Counted from the stretch's first letter, positions 40,727-49,325 are shown. The stretch is 57,423 nucleotides of DNA from Victivallaceae bacterium (GCA_016292515.1 JAEDIJ010000008.1:1-57423); one strand, 5' to 3'. The notes: generated by a model from the letters alone, not told the origin. Numbers and translations: made by a program.

Positions 40727-41307
40727 CCGATCCTTTCTGTCAGACGTTTTATTTTATTATGATCTTTCAATCCTTTGCATTTCTCGACTCCGCTTGAAAC
40801 ATCAATACCGGCCGGATGTACCGCATCAATCGCCTCAAGCACATTCTCCGGAGTAATTCCTCCGGCCAGCAATACGCTCCGTTCTGCAGCAAGTTTCGCC
40901 GCCAGATCCCAGCGGCAGCAAATACCAGTCCCGCCGCCGGAATCCGCCATGATCATCGAGGCGGGAAACCGGAGGGCCTGTTCCAGAGCCGCTTCCGAAT
41001 CGAGTTTCACGGCTTTCCATACCTCCACGCCGCCGATGGCGGAGGCATATTCGGGTGTTTCACCGCCGTGAAGCTGAATCACATCCGGATGAAGTTCATC
41101 CACCAGCAAATTCAATTCCGCCAAAGCAAGATTGCGGACTACGCAGACTGTTTTGCTTCGTGCCGCATCAATAAGCTGCTTTGCCGCCGAAACCGAAACA
41201 GCGCGGGGTGTGCCGGGCACCAGAATCATACCGACATAGTCTGCACCCGCGTCTTCCGCAAAGTGCATATCGTCAAGATTGGTGAGTCCGCAGATTTTCA
41301 GCAGCAT
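40723..41307 (-). CDS. trpF: phosphoribosylanthranilate isomerase
   Basis: This catalyses the Amadori rearrangement of phosphoribosylanthranilate. The 194-residue barrel begins LLKICGLTNLDDM with the catalytic Cys in KICGL, has VIQLHGGET in the middle and the phosphate-binding LLAGGITPENV and GIDVSSGVE at the end. The catalytic Asp lies in ADSGGGTG. It is slightly short for the family but complete. It overlaps trpC and trpB by a few bases, so the genes are coupled. Confidence 0.95.
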   Translation of the reverse strand: MLLKICGLTNLDDMHFAEDAGADYVGMILVPGTPRAVSVSAAKQLIDAARSKTVCVVRNLALAELNLLVDELHPDVIQLHGGETPEYASAIGGVEVWKAVKLDSEAALEQALRFPASMIMADSGGGTGICCRWDLAAKLAAERSVLLAGGITPENVLEAIDAVHPAGIDVSSGVEKCKGLKDHNKIKRLTERIG

Positions 41308-42071
41308 TCGAGCAGTTCCCTGAGTTTCGAGCCTGGCTTTTCGGCACGCATCAGCGTCTCCCCGATCAGAAAACCGCTCGCGCCGACCGCTTCAAGAATG
41401 CGCATATCTTCCGGATTGCGGATGGCACTTTCTGCAATGACCGGCTTGCCGTACGATGCCAGACGAATCAGTTCTGCGGAGCGTTCCAGCGATGTGGAAA
41501 AGTCGTGCAGATTCCGGGCATTGACTCCGACTAAATCAGCATTGCGGACTGCTTCAAGCTCTTCTTCGGTATGCGCTTCGCCAAGCACATCAAGTCCGAG
41601 GGAATGAGCATACGCCAGCAAATCGGCAAATTCCGAGGCCGACAGCATTGCGGCAATCAGGAGAATCGCCGAAGCGCCGTTGAGTTTCGCCTGCGCAATC
41701 TGATAGCTGTCAAAGATGAAATCTTTTCGCAAAAGCGGCAGATTCACGGTTTCCGATACGGTTTTGAGATATTGAAGCGAGCCTTTGAAGTAAAACGGCT
41801 CCGTCAGCACCGAAAGTGCCGTCGCCCCGGCCTTTTCAAGTTCAGCCGCACATTCACGGACTTCGAGATTCTCCCGAATCATACCTTTGGAAGGCGACGC
41901 ATTTTTCAGTTCGGCAATCACGTGCCGCCCGGATGTGCGGAATGCCGCCGCAAATCCCGGACGGGCGGGCGCCGACTTTGCCAGCGCTTCGAGTTCGGCA
42001 AGCGGCATCAGCCGCTTCTGTTCGTTCAGCGCCGGACGGTTTTTGGCGATGATTTCCTGCAAGATGCTCAT
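41298..42071 (-). CDS. trpC: indole-3-glycerol phosphate synthase
   Basis: This closes the indole ring from the Amadori product. ATG at 42071, overlapping the trpD stop as ATGA with GAGGTG upstream, is preferred over a GTG two codons earlier. It gives 257 residues. Visible marks are VIAELKNASPSKGMIREN (catalytic Lys), VLTEPFYFKGS, LLRKDFIFDSYQI, GVNARNLHDF and VIAESAIRNPEDM. It is a separate protein here, not fused to TrpF as in enterobacteria. Confidence 0.96.
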   Translation of the reverse strand: MSILQEIIAKNRPALNEQKRLMPLAELEALAKSAPARPGFAAAFRTSGRHVIAELKNASPSKGMIRENLEVRECAAELEKAGATALSVLTEPFYFKGSLQYLKTVSETVNLPLLRKDFIFDSYQIAQAKLNGASAILLIAAMLSASEFADLLAYAHSLGLDVLGEAHTEEELEAVRNADLVGVNARNLHDFSTSLERSAELIRLASYGKPVIAESAIRNPEDMRILEAVGASGFLIGETLMRAEKPGSKLRELLECC

Positions 42072-43060
42072 TCGCACACCTCGGCAAATTTCGCCGCAGC
42101 GGCGCCGGAATCAATGGATTTTCGCGCCGCGGCAACACCGTCACGAAGATTGTCGACGATGCCGAAAGCCATGCAGAGCGCCGCAGCGTTCAGCAGAACG
42201 GCGCCCCGTTTTGCGGAGCGATCAATGCCGGAAAGAATGTCGGTGAGAATACGGCTGTTGTGTTCCGGAGTTCCGCCCGCAAGCGTTCCACAGCACTCTT
42301 CCGGAACAAGAAAAATTTCAGGTTCGATCAGAAAACTGCAGAATTGACCGCCGGAATACTCGATTACTTCTGTCGGCACAAGACTGGAAATTTCGTCCAT
42401 GCCGTCGGCACTGTGGACTACCAGCGCATGTTTGACACCCGTTCTTTCTAAAACTTCTGCGAAGACACTGAGCAATTTCGCGTCATACACCCCGACCACG
42501 ACATACTCCGGCCTTGCCGGATTGGCAAGAGGACCTGCGAGGTTGAAAACCGTACGGATCCCCAGCTCCTGACGCAGCGGCGCGACCTTTGCCATCACCG
42601 GATGCAGATTCCGCGCAAACAGAAAGGAAAAACCGTGTTTTTCGACACTTTCGATGAGTTCTTCCGGCGTTTTTTCCAGTTTGATTCCCAACATTTCCAG
42701 CACATCCGCCGCTCCGCAGGAACTCGAAACTGCCCGGTTCCCGTGTTTTGCGACCCGGACCCCCGCTCCGGCGGCGACCAGTGCGGCCGTAGTGGAGATG
42801 TTGAAGGAGTGCAAGCCGTCGCCGCCGGTTCCGACGATGTCGGCACAAGGCTGATGCACAGGCAGTTCAATCATGTTTTGACGCAAATACCTGACACAGC
42901 CGATCAGTTCGGAAACGGATTCGCCGCGCATCGCCAGTGCTGCGAGGATCGCTCCGGCGCAGGAAGGCGTTTCCTGTTGTGCCATGCGTCCGACCATATC
43001 AAAGGCTTCTCTTTCACTCAAAGTGCCGCCCGAGATGATTTTTTTCAATAGAGTTTTCAT
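42068..43060 (-). CDS. trpD: anthranilate phosphoribosyltransferase
   Basis: This transfers phosphoribosyl from PRPP to anthranilate. The 330-residue protein has the glycine-rich PRPP loop DIVGTGGDGLHSFNISTTAA, KHGNRAVSSSCGAADVLE and the second substrate region PLRQELGIRTVFNLAGPLAN. ATG at 43060 overlaps the trpG stop as ATGA and is preferred over a TTG three codons upstream. It is not fused to trpG. Confidence 0.96.
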   Translation of the reverse strand: MKTLLKKIISGGTLSEREAFDMVGRMAQQETPSCAGAILAALAMRGESVSELIGCVRYLRQNMIELPVHQPCADIVGTGGDGLHSFNISTTAALVAAGAGVRVAKHGNRAVSSSCGAADVLEMLGIKLEKTPEELIESVEKHGFSFLFARNLHPVMAKVAPLRQELGIRTVFNLAGPLANPARPEYVVVGVYDAKLLSVFAEVLERTGVKHALVVHSADGMDEISSLVPTEVIEYSGGQFCSFLIEPEIFLVPEECCGTLAGGTPEHNSRILTDILSGIDRSAKRGAVLLNAAALCMAFGIVDNLRDGVAAARKSIDSGAAAAKFAEVCE

Positions 43061-43632
43061 AAAATGCAAACGCCTTTCAGGAAGTTATTGATCTGTTCCT
43101 GCCCGAATTGGGTCATCATGGATTCCGGATGATACTGGATGCCCTCGATCATCCCCTTTTTTACGCGGATGCCCATGATCTCGCCGTCGTCCGCACGGGC
43201 GGTGATTTCAAGCGTATCCGGGATTGTTTTTTCATCCAGCGCAAGCGAGTGATAGCGGACCACGCTGAATCCTTGAGGAAGATTGGCAAACACCCCTTTC
43301 CCATCGTGCGACACTTTGGAAAGTTTTCCGTGCATGATTTTCTTTGCATGAACGACTTCAGAGCCAAAAACGGCCCCGATCGCCTGATGTCCGAGGCACA
43401 CGCCCAGCATCGGGATCCGGCCTGCGGCAGCGCGAATGAGCGCCATCATGCAGCCGGCATCTTGCGGACGACCGGGTCCGGGGGAGAGGATGATTGCCAG
43501 GGGGGCGAGGCGCAGAACGTCTTCCGGCGAGGTTTCACGGTTGCGTTTTACCACGATTTCCTGCTTTGTTTCATAGAGCATGTGAACGAGGTTGTAGGTG
43601 AAGGAATCGTAATTATCGAGTACAAAAATCAT
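43057..43632 (-). CDS. trpG: anthranilate synthase glutaminase component
   Basis: TrpG supplies ammonia from glutamine to TrpE. The 191-residue class I glutaminase has the nucleophile Cys in MLGVCLGHQAIG, ILSPGPGRPQDAG and the catalytic His-Glu in IQYHPESMMTQFG. It overlaps trpE and trpD through ATGA junctions. Because pabA is not seen here it could also serve folate synthesis, as in some bacteria; that is inference only. Confidence 0.95.
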   Translation of the reverse strand: MIFVLDNYDSFTYNLVHMLYETKQEIVVKRNRETSPEDVLRLAPLAIILSPGPGRPQDAGCMMALIRAAAGRIPMLGVCLGHQAIGAVFGSEVVHAKKIMHGKLSKVSHDGKGVFANLPQGFSVVRYHSLALDEKTIPDTLEITARADDGEIMGIRVKKGMIEGIQYHPESMMTQFGQEQINNFLKGVCIL

Positions 43633-45098
43633 TTGAGACCTCCTGCGGCGAATTCCACCGCTTTGAAAAGCGCTTGGGCTTTGTTGATCGTTTCCTGATA
43701 CTCCTTTTCCGGAACGGAATCGGCGACGATCCCGCAGCCGGCTTGAACCTTGAGGCGTTTGCCGTGCATCTCAATGGTTCGGATAGTGATGGCAAGATCC
43801 ATACAACCGTCATAGCTGAAATACCCGACCGCGCCGCCGTAAGGACCTCGCGGCTTTTCCTCCAATTCGTGAATGATCTCCATCGCGCGTATCTTCGGCG
43901 CACCGGAAAGTGTGCCCGCCGGGAAAATCGCCGCGACAAGGTCGAATGCATCCAACTCCTTTTTGAGCTGTCCGCTGACAGTGCTTACCAAGTGCATGAC
44001 GTGACTGAAGCGTTCCACATGCATAGACTCGGAGACTTTGACCGAGCCCGGTTCCGCGATTCTGCCGATGTCGTTCCGTCCGAGATCGACCAGCATCAGA
44101 TGTTCGGCTTTTTCCTTTTCATCGGCAAGAAGCTCTTTTTCCAGCGTCACATCCGATTCCGGCGTTTTCCCGCGCGGACGGGTCCCGGCAATCGGGCGGA
44201 GCTGGGCGACGCCGTGCCGGAGTTTTCCGAGAGTTTCCGGAGAGGAGCCGATCAAAATCTTTTCTCCGAGTTTCAGGTAGAAAAGATACGGGGAGGGATT
44301 GATAAGCCGCAAGGCGCGGTAAAGGTCAAACGGATTAAGACTGCACCCGGCTGAAAAAGATTGCGAAGGAACGACCTGAATGATGTCTCCCTCCACAATG
44401 TAATGCTTGGCTTTTTCCACCATTCGGAGAAAATCTTCTTTCTTCATCTCCGGGATAAGTTGAACGGGAGAATTCTTTTTTACCTGACATTCAAAATTCA
44501 GCGGAGTTTCAATTTTCCGGATGAGGTCCGCGATTTTCCCTTGGGCCTGTTCAAAGGCATCTTCCTGCTGTCTGTCTGTGTGGACGTTGACGATCACCTT
44601 GATGGTGTGATGCAGATTGTCAAAGGCAATGACTTCATTGGTCAGCATGAACATACAGTCAGGAAACTCGCGATCCCCTTTCGGCGGCGGCAGTTCTTCA
44701 AAAAGTCCGGCGGCTTCATAACTCAGGAATCCAATCGCACCGCCCGGCAGCGGAGGAAGATCAGGATCGGACGCTATCCTTTTTTTCCCGATCAGCTCCC
44801 GCATGGCATTCAGCGGATTTCCTTGAAAAGGAAGTTCTTTTTCTTCTCCAGCGGTTTTGAAATATGCACGCTGTCCTTTTACATAAAAAATGCCGTAAGG
44901 GTTGACCCCTAAAAAAGAGTACCTTCCCAATTTTTCCCCGCCCTCGGCGCTTTCCAGCAAAACGACGTTCTCATCTGCGGCAAAGCGTTTCAAGATGGAG
45001 ACCGGAGTTTCCATATCGCCTGGAATTTCCCGATATACCGGGACGATGTCGGAAGATGCCGCCATCTGGTTAAATTTTTCTTTGGTTGTAGCTTTCAT
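43629..45098 (-). CDS. trpE: anthranilate synthase component I
   Basis: This makes anthranilate from chorismate and is the first gene of the operon. The 489-residue protein starts at ATG 45098 (AAGGAA nine bases upstream). The feedback-site region LLESAEGGEKLGRYSFLG is near the N-terminus, so tryptophan inhibition is expected. The catalytic half has PSPYLFYLKLGEKILIGSSP, RPIAGTRPRGKT, LVDLGRNDIGRIA and GTLSGAPKIRAMEII. Expression should depend on the attenuator at 45168-45301. Confidence 0.97.
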   Translation of the reverse strand: MKATTKEKFNQMAASSDIVPVYREIPGDMETPVSILKRFAADENVVLLESAEGGEKLGRYSFLGVNPYGIFYVKGQRAYFKTAGEEKELPFQGNPLNAMRELIGKKRIASDPDLPPLPGGAIGFLSYEAAGLFEELPPPKGDREFPDCMFMLTNEVIAFDNLHHTIKVIVNVHTDRQQEDAFEQAQGKIADLIRKIETPLNFECQVKKNSPVQLIPEMKKEDFLRMVEKAKHYIVEGDIIQVVPSQSFSAGCSLNPFDLYRALRLINPSPYLFYLKLGEKILIGSSPETLGKLRHGVAQLRPIAGTRPRGKTPESDVTLEKELLADEKEKAEHLMLVDLGRNDIGRIAEPGSVKVSESMHVERFSHVMHLVSTVSGQLKKELDAFDLVAAIFPAGTLSGAPKIRAMEIIHELEEKPRGPYGGAVGYFSYDGCMDLAITIRTIEMHGKRLKVQAGCGIVADSVPEKEYQETINKAQALFKAVEFAAGGLK

Positions 45099-45124
45099 CA
45101 ATAGTTTTCCTTATATTGATTTGT

Positions 45125-45163
45125 AAAAAAAGCCGCATTCGATCACTCAAGACCGGATGCGGC
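45125..45163 (-). terminator. second terminator in the trp leader
   Basis: On the minus strand GCCGCAT pairs with ATGCGGC (with partial pairing of the inner bases), followed by seven T residues. It lies between the attenuator and trpE. It may back up the attenuator or be a second regulated step. Confidence 0.7.
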
Positions 45164-45167
45164 ACAT

Positions 45168-45200
45168 AAAAAAAGCGGATTGAATTTCAGTTCAATCCGC
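45168..45200 (-). terminator. trp attenuator terminator
   Basis: On the minus strand GCGGATTGAA and TTCAATCCGC form a perfect 10-bp stem with a 6-base loop, followed by seven T residues. Upstream, CTGGCG (overlapping the last Trp codon) can pair with CGTCAG, and TTCCGTC can instead pair with GGCGGA of the terminator stem. These give the pause and antiterminator structures of classical attenuation. Confidence 0.85.
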
Positions 45201-45244
45201 CAATGGTATTTTGTAAAGACGCAAACAATCCAGCCCTGACGGAA

Positions 45245-45301
45245 TTATCGCCAGAGCCACCAGTTTTTCAGGAAAAGACTGTTCGTTTGCTTTTTCATCA
45301 T
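45245..45301 (-). CDS. trpL: trp operon leader peptide
   Basis: A short frame on the minus strand encodes MKKQTNSLFLKNWWLWR followed by TAA, with a second ATG directly upstream. Three Trp codons lie within the last five residues, the hallmark of a trp attenuation leader peptide. When charged tryptophanyl-tRNA is scarce, ribosomes stall on these codons and the downstream antiterminator can form. The promoter -10 box ends 7 bases before the first ATG and no ribosome site fits between, so the transcript may begin at or within the start codon (leaderless). Confidence 0.88.
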   Translation of the reverse strand: MMKKQTNSLFLKNWWLWR

Positions 45302-45307
45302 ACCTAT

Positions 45308-45336
45308 AATATATCACGCTGTTATGATTTTTTCAA
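45308..45336 (-). promoter_or_regulatory. trp operon promoter
   Basis: On the minus strand TTGAAA (45331-45336) and TATATT (45308-45313) are separated by 17 bases. The expected start falls near 45300, on the leader peptide's initiation codon. Confidence 0.75.
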
Positions 45337-45450
45337 GAAAAAACTTACACAAGGTAATAGTCTTTTATATGTTTTTCGTTCGAATCCTCTAAAGAAATAC
45401 AGCGAATTCCCCTTGATTTTACCCTGAAAAACACCTCTTCGATAAAAAAA

Positions 45451-45463
45451 CACAAAAAAGTAG
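45451..45463. promoter_or_regulatory. possible Rrf2-type site upstream of cysK
   Basis: CACAAAAAAGTAG (reverse CTACTTTTTTGTG) resembles the palindrome CTAC-T7-GTAG found between nadA and the Rrf2 gene. It lies 108 bases upstream of cysK. The region is AT-rich, so the match could be chance. Confidence 0.25.
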
Positions 45464-45570
45464 TCTTTTTTTTGATTTCATGCTTGAAATATCTTGAAAA
45501 CGCATTATCTTATAAAAGTCGACCATTTCAGTAGTGTTTGCAGTTAAACCCCAAACATAGGAGGACAGGC

Positions 45571-46491
45571 ATGAACATCGCAAGCAACATTCTGGACAAG
45601 ATTGGGAAGACCCCGTTAGTCAGGATAAACAAACTGAACCAAGGTGAGGCTGAAGTCGCGGTCAAGGTTGAATTCTTCAACCCTGGCGGTTCGGTCAAGG
45701 ATCGTATTGCCTTTGCGATGATTGAAGCGGCGGAGAAAGCCGGAGTGCTCAAACCCGGCGCTTTGATTATTGAGCCCACCAGCGGAAACACTGGTGTTGG
45801 CCTGGCGCTTGTATCGGCGGTCAAGGGTTACCATTTGATCCTGACTATGCCGGAAACCATGAGCATCGAGCGTCGCAAACTGGCCGCCGCCTATGGTGCC
45901 GAGATTGTGTTGACGGAAGGCGCGAAGGGCATGAAGGGTGCAATTGCCAAGGCCCTGGAGCTCCAGCAGCAGAATCCGGGTTCGTTCATTCCGCAGCAAT
46001 TTGAGAACCCTGCCAATCCAGCATACCACAATGCCCACACGGGTCCCGAGATCTGGGCGGACACGGACGGAAAGATTGACGCCTTTGTAGCAGGCGTGGG
46101 AACCGGCGGCACTCTGACTGGCGTGGCGGAATATCTCAAGGCAAAAAATCCCGACGTCAAAATCTACGCCGTGGAGCCCGATACAAGCCCTGTCCTCTCC
46201 GGCGGTGCACCTGGCCCCCATAAGATCCAGGGAATCGGCGCTGGTTTTGTCCCGAAGGTCCTGAACACTGGCATCATCACTGAGGTCATCCGAGTCTCCG
46301 CCGAGAACGCGGGAAATACCGCCCGAGCGGCAGCGGCAAAGGAAGGACTGTTGGTCGGCATCAGCTCCGGCGCGGCGCTCTATGCCGCCCTGGAGCTGGC
46401 CAAGAAACCGGAATTTACAGACAAGCGCATCGTCGCCTTGCTTCCCGACACGGGCGAGCGCTATCTTTCAACCTGGTTATTCAACGATTAA
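45571..46491 (+). CDS. cysK: cysteine synthase (O-acetylserine sulfhydrylase)
   Basis: This makes cysteine from O-acetylserine and sulfide with PLP. ATG at 45571 follows AGGAGG and gives 306 residues, the usual length; an upstream start (45538) adds 11 unconserved residues. Marks are IGKTPLVRINKL, the PLP lysine in FNPGGSVKDRIAFAM, EPTSGNTGVGLA, GTGGTLTGVAEYL and GISSGAALYAAL. It precedes metY by 13 bases in a sulfur-assimilation operon. An Rrf2-family regulator lies 4.8 kb away and could control it. Confidence 0.96.
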   Translation: MNIASNILDKIGKTPLVRINKLNQGEAEVAVKVEFFNPGGSVKDRIAFAMIEAAEKAGVLKPGALIIEPTSGNTGVGLALVSAVKGYHLILTMPETMSIERRKLAAAYGAEIVLTEGAKGMKGAIAKALELQQQNPGSFIPQQFENPANPAYHNAHTGPEIWADTDGKIDAFVAGVGTGGTLTGVAEYLKAKNPDVKIYAVEPDTSPVLSGGAPGPHKIQGIGAGFVPKVLNTGIITEVIRVSAENAGNTARAAAAKEGLLVGISSGAALYAALELAKKPEFTDKRIVALLPDTGERYLSTWLFND

Positions 46492-46504
46492 GGAGGTACG
46501 AAAC

Positions 46505-47788
46505 ATGCCCCAGAGAAAATACCATCTTGAGACACTTGCCATTCACGCAGGACAGGAGAACCCCGATCCCGCAACCAACGCACGAGCGGTACCTGTCTAC
46601 CGCACCACCGCCTTCAATTTCCGGGACTCCCAGCATGGAGCCGACTTGTTCGCCCTGAAGGAATCCGGAAACATCTACGCACGGCTCATGAACCCCACCA
46701 ATGACGTCCTGGAAAAACGCCTGGCCGCATTGGAAGGCGGAGCGGCGGCACTGACACTCTCCAGTGGAACGGCAGCCATCTACTTCACCATCACCAATGT
46801 AGCGAAAAACGGCGATGAAATCGTTTCCGCGCCCAATCTCTACGGCGGGACCTTTACCCAGTTCGACGCCATCCTCCCCAACGCCGGTATCAATGTCCGC
46901 TTCGCACCGCTCAATGACTTCCAGGCAACAGAAGCGCAGATCAATGAAAAGACCCGCGCCATCTATATCGAAAGCGTGGGCAATCCATCTCTGGATATCG
47001 CCGACATCGAAGGCTACGCAGCAGTCGCAAAAAAGCATCATCTGCCTCTGATCGTAGACTCCACATTCACCCCGCCTTCCCTGCTCCGCCCCATCGAACA
47101 CGGAGCGAACATTGTCATCCACTCCCTTTCCAAATGGATTGGCGGCCACGGGGCAGGCATTGGCGGAGCCGTAATCGACGCTGGAAATTTTGACTGGACG
47201 GACCCGAAGTTCTCGCTTTACAACGAACCAGACCGAGGCTATCACGGTCTGCGTTTCGCCCACGACTTGGGCGACCTGAATCCCCTTGCCTTCATCCTGA
47301 GATTGCGCACCGTGGGCCTCCGCAACCAGGGCCCCACCCTCGCCCCCGACGCCGCATGGATTTTCCTCCAGGGACTGGAATCACTGCCGCTGCGCATGGC
47401 TAAACACAGTGAAAACGCCTTGGCGGTCGCAAAGTTCCTCAGTGCACATCCAAAGGTGGACTGGGTCAAGTATCCTGGCCTGAACGGAGGGAATCTGGCA
47501 GGGAAATACCTCCCCAACGGAGCAGGCGGAATGGTGGTCTTCGGCGTCAAAGGCGGATCCGCTACCGCTCGTCGACTGGTAGACAATGTGGGACTCTTCA
47601 GCATCCTGGCAAATGTGGGCGACTCCAAGAGCCTGATCATCCACCCCGCCAGCACGACTCACTCCCAATTGTCAGACGAAGATCTTCGCAAGGGAGGCAT
47701 TGCCCCCGAACTGATTCGTCTGTCCATCGGTTTGGAACACATCGATGACATCATCGACGCCTTGAATGACGCTCTCAATCTGATCTGA
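46505..47788 (+). CDS. metY: O-acetylhomoserine aminocarboxypropyltransferase/sulfhydrylase
   Basis: The PLP enzyme adds sulfide to O-acetylhomoserine to form homocysteine. ATG 46505 follows AAGGAGG and gives 427 residues. Family features are LETLAIHAGQENPDPATNAR, VPVYRTTAFNF, LYGGTFTQF, the PLP lysine in IHSLSKWIGGHGAGIGG and SIGLEHIDDIIDAL near the end. The length and the GGHG context favour MetY over the shorter cystathionine synthases. It is paired with cysK, and the next start (nadA fragment) is 5 bases after its stop. Confidence 0.94.
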   Translation: MPQRKYHLETLAIHAGQENPDPATNARAVPVYRTTAFNFRDSQHGADLFALKESGNIYARLMNPTNDVLEKRLAALEGGAAALTLSSGTAAIYFTITNVAKNGDEIVSAPNLYGGTFTQFDAILPNAGINVRFAPLNDFQATEAQINEKTRAIYIESVGNPSLDIADIEGYAAVAKKHHLPLIVDSTFTPPSLLRPIEHGANIVIHSLSKWIGGHGAGIGGAVIDAGNFDWTDPKFSLYNEPDRGYHGLRFAHDLGDLNPLAFILRLRTVGLRNQGPTLAPDAAWIFLQGLESLPLRMAKHSENALAVAKFLSAHPKVDWVKYPGLNGGNLAGKYLPNGAGGMVVFGVKGGSATARRLVDNVGLFSILANVGDSKSLIIHPASTTHSQLSDEDLRKGGIAPELIRLSIGLEHIDDIIDALNDALNLI

Positions 47789-47792
47789 CACG

Positions 47793-48193
47793 ATGGATCT
47801 CGTTGGAGAAATCAACAAATTGAAGACCATCCGCAGGGCGCTTGTTCTTGCACACAACTACACGCGCCCTGAAATCCAGGACATCGCGGACTTTACGGGA
47901 GATTCCCTGGAACTCTCCCGTAAGGCCGCTGAATGCGCCGCCCCCGTCATCGTCTTCTGCGGAGTGCGTTTCATGGTTGAGACCGCGAAGATTTTGTCGC
48001 CTAACTCGGTGGTTCTCCACCCCAATCCCCATGCAGGCTGCCCTATGGCGGACATGGCATCTCCTGAAGCGGTGGCGGAGTATCGGGAAAAACACCCTGG
48101 GACTTTGGTGGTGGCGTATGTCAATACAACAGCCACCACGAAAACCCAGGTCGATATCTGCTGCACCAGCGGCAACGCGGAAAAACTGGTTGC
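47793..48193 (+). pseudogene. nadA: quinolinate synthase fragment, 3' half missing
   Basis: The first 133 or so residues match NadA (ALVLAHNYTRPEIQDIADFT, GCPMADMASPEAVAEY, VNTTATTKTQVDICCTSGNA), very like the intact copy at 49322-50227. Similarity stops after EKLVA at about 48193, where the sequence becomes the antisense of another gene start. Two of the three Fe-S cysteines are therefore lost and the product cannot be active. It follows metY by 5 bases, so nadA was probably part of a cysK-metY-nadA operon. Confidence 0.9.
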
Positions 48194-48280
48194 CGTATCT
48201 TCCCGCGACAGCAGGGAGACGATCTCGTCATGAGCCAGATTATACGGCCGCAGCAGAGCTTTTTCGATCAGGGGGTCCAT
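48194..48280 (-). pseudogene. N-terminal stub of an unidentified protein, possibly radical-SAM
   Basis: From ATG 48280, two bases after the mnmA stop and with AGGTAAG upstream, the minus strand encodes MDPLIEKALLRPYNLAHDEI and then VSLLSRED before running into antisense nadA. An N-terminal helix pair ending in a 'DEIVSLLS' turn is common to biotin-synthase-, HydE- and ThiH-like radical-SAM proteins, but 28 residues cannot settle the family. The rest of the gene is missing at the join. Confidence 0.4.
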
Positions 48281-48281
48281 C

Positions 48282-49325
48282 TTACCTCACCTCGGCGATG
48301 ATCCCGCCGCCCAGCACTTCGTTTTCCCGGTAGAGCACGGCGGACTGTCCCCGGGCGGCGGCGGAAACGCCGTCCGGGAATTGCAGTGTGGTTTTTTTGA
48401 AGACGGCCGGAAGCAGTTTCGAGGCGGAACGGACTTTGACCTGCACCTCGCCGACCGGAGCGTCGCCCGCGATCCACGAGCAGTCGGCCAGTTTCAATTC
48501 GTGTTTGAGCGTATCCTCCGCATTCCCGACCACCACCTCGTTCCGGCAGGGATTCAGTTCCAGCACATACAGCGGATGTTTCGCCGCGATGCCCACCCCC
48601 TTGCGCTGGCCGATGGTGTAATTCCAGAAGCCTTCGTGCGTCCCGAGCACATTCCCCGCGGTATCAACGATGTTGCCATGGCGCGGCAGCGTGTTCAAGA
48701 GTTCGGTATGGTCGCCGCTGTAAAAATCCTGACTGTCCGGCTTATCCTTTACGGCAAGACCGAATTTCGCGGCCAGTTCGCGGACCTCGGTCTTGTGCAG
48801 ACCGCCCAGCGGAAAAAGCAGATTCGCCAGTTGCGGTTGTTTCAGCCGATAGAGGAAATAGGACTGGTCCTTTTTTTCGTCCGCGCCGCAAAGCAGATGA
48901 AAGATGCCATTCTCTTCCCGGATCCGGGCGTAGTGCCCCGTTGCGAATTTGTCGAAATCGATGCCGGATTTCCGTGCCAGATTCGGCAGCACTCCGAACT
49001 TCATGAACGCATTGCAACGGACGCACGGATTCGGCGTCTTCCCCGCGAGATATTCCGAGCGGAAATAGTCCAGCACGACCTTTTCATACTCGTCGGCGCA
49101 GTCGAAAACATGATACGGGATATCGAGCGCCCGGCACAGATTTTCCGCCCGCGCGATGTCCTCGGCTTCACCGGGACCGAAACAGGCGTCTTTTTCTCCG
49201 CCCCGGTAGCGCCCCTCGCGCCAGAGCTTCATGGTGATGCCGACGACCTCATGTCCCTGCGATTTCAGCAGCGCGGCGGCGACCGAGGAATCCACTCCGC
49301 CGGAAAGTCCGACCGCGATCTTCAA
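48282..49325 (-). CDS. mnmA: tRNA 2-thiouridylase
   Basis: MnmA places sulfur on U34 of tRNAs for Lys, Glu and Gln. The best start is TTG at 49323-49325, seven bases after GGAGG and overlapping the nadA stop as TTGA. It gives 347 residues beginning LKIAVGLSGGVDSSVAAAL (PP-loop). An ATG further upstream would add an unconserved extension inside nadA. The two catalytic cysteines lie in TPNPCVRCNAFMKFG and HLLCGADEKKDQSYFLYRL. It is co-transcribed with nadA, and both need sulfur or Fe-S supply. Confidence 0.93.
   Translation of the reverse strand: MKIAVGLSGGVDSSVAAALLKSQGHEVVGITMKLWREGRYRGGEKDACFGPGEAEDIARAENLCRALDIPYHVFDCADEYEKVVLDYFRSEYLAGKTPNPCVRCNAFMKFGVLPNLARKSGIDFDKFATGHYARIREENGIFHLLCGADEKKDQSYFLYRLKQPQLANLLFPLGGLHKTEVRELAAKFGLAVKDKPDSQDFYSGDHTELLNTLPRHGNIVDTAGNVLGTHEGFWNYTIGQRKGVGIAAKHPLYVLELNPCRNEVVVGNAEDTLKHELKLADCSWIAGDAPVGEVQVKVRSASKLLPAVFKKTTLQFPDGVSAAARGQSAVLYRENEVLGGGIIAEVR

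Noticed and set aside
43060..43069. TTG start for trpD, and the TTG at 45099-45101 for trpE
   Set aside because: An ATG a few codons downstream overlaps the previous stop (trpD) or has correct spacing to AAGGAA (trpE).
45345..45357. TTACACAAGGTAA near the trp promoter as a fourth nitrogen operator
   Set aside because: The spacing is TTAC-N5-GTAA, not N7, and no sigma-54 promoter is nearby.
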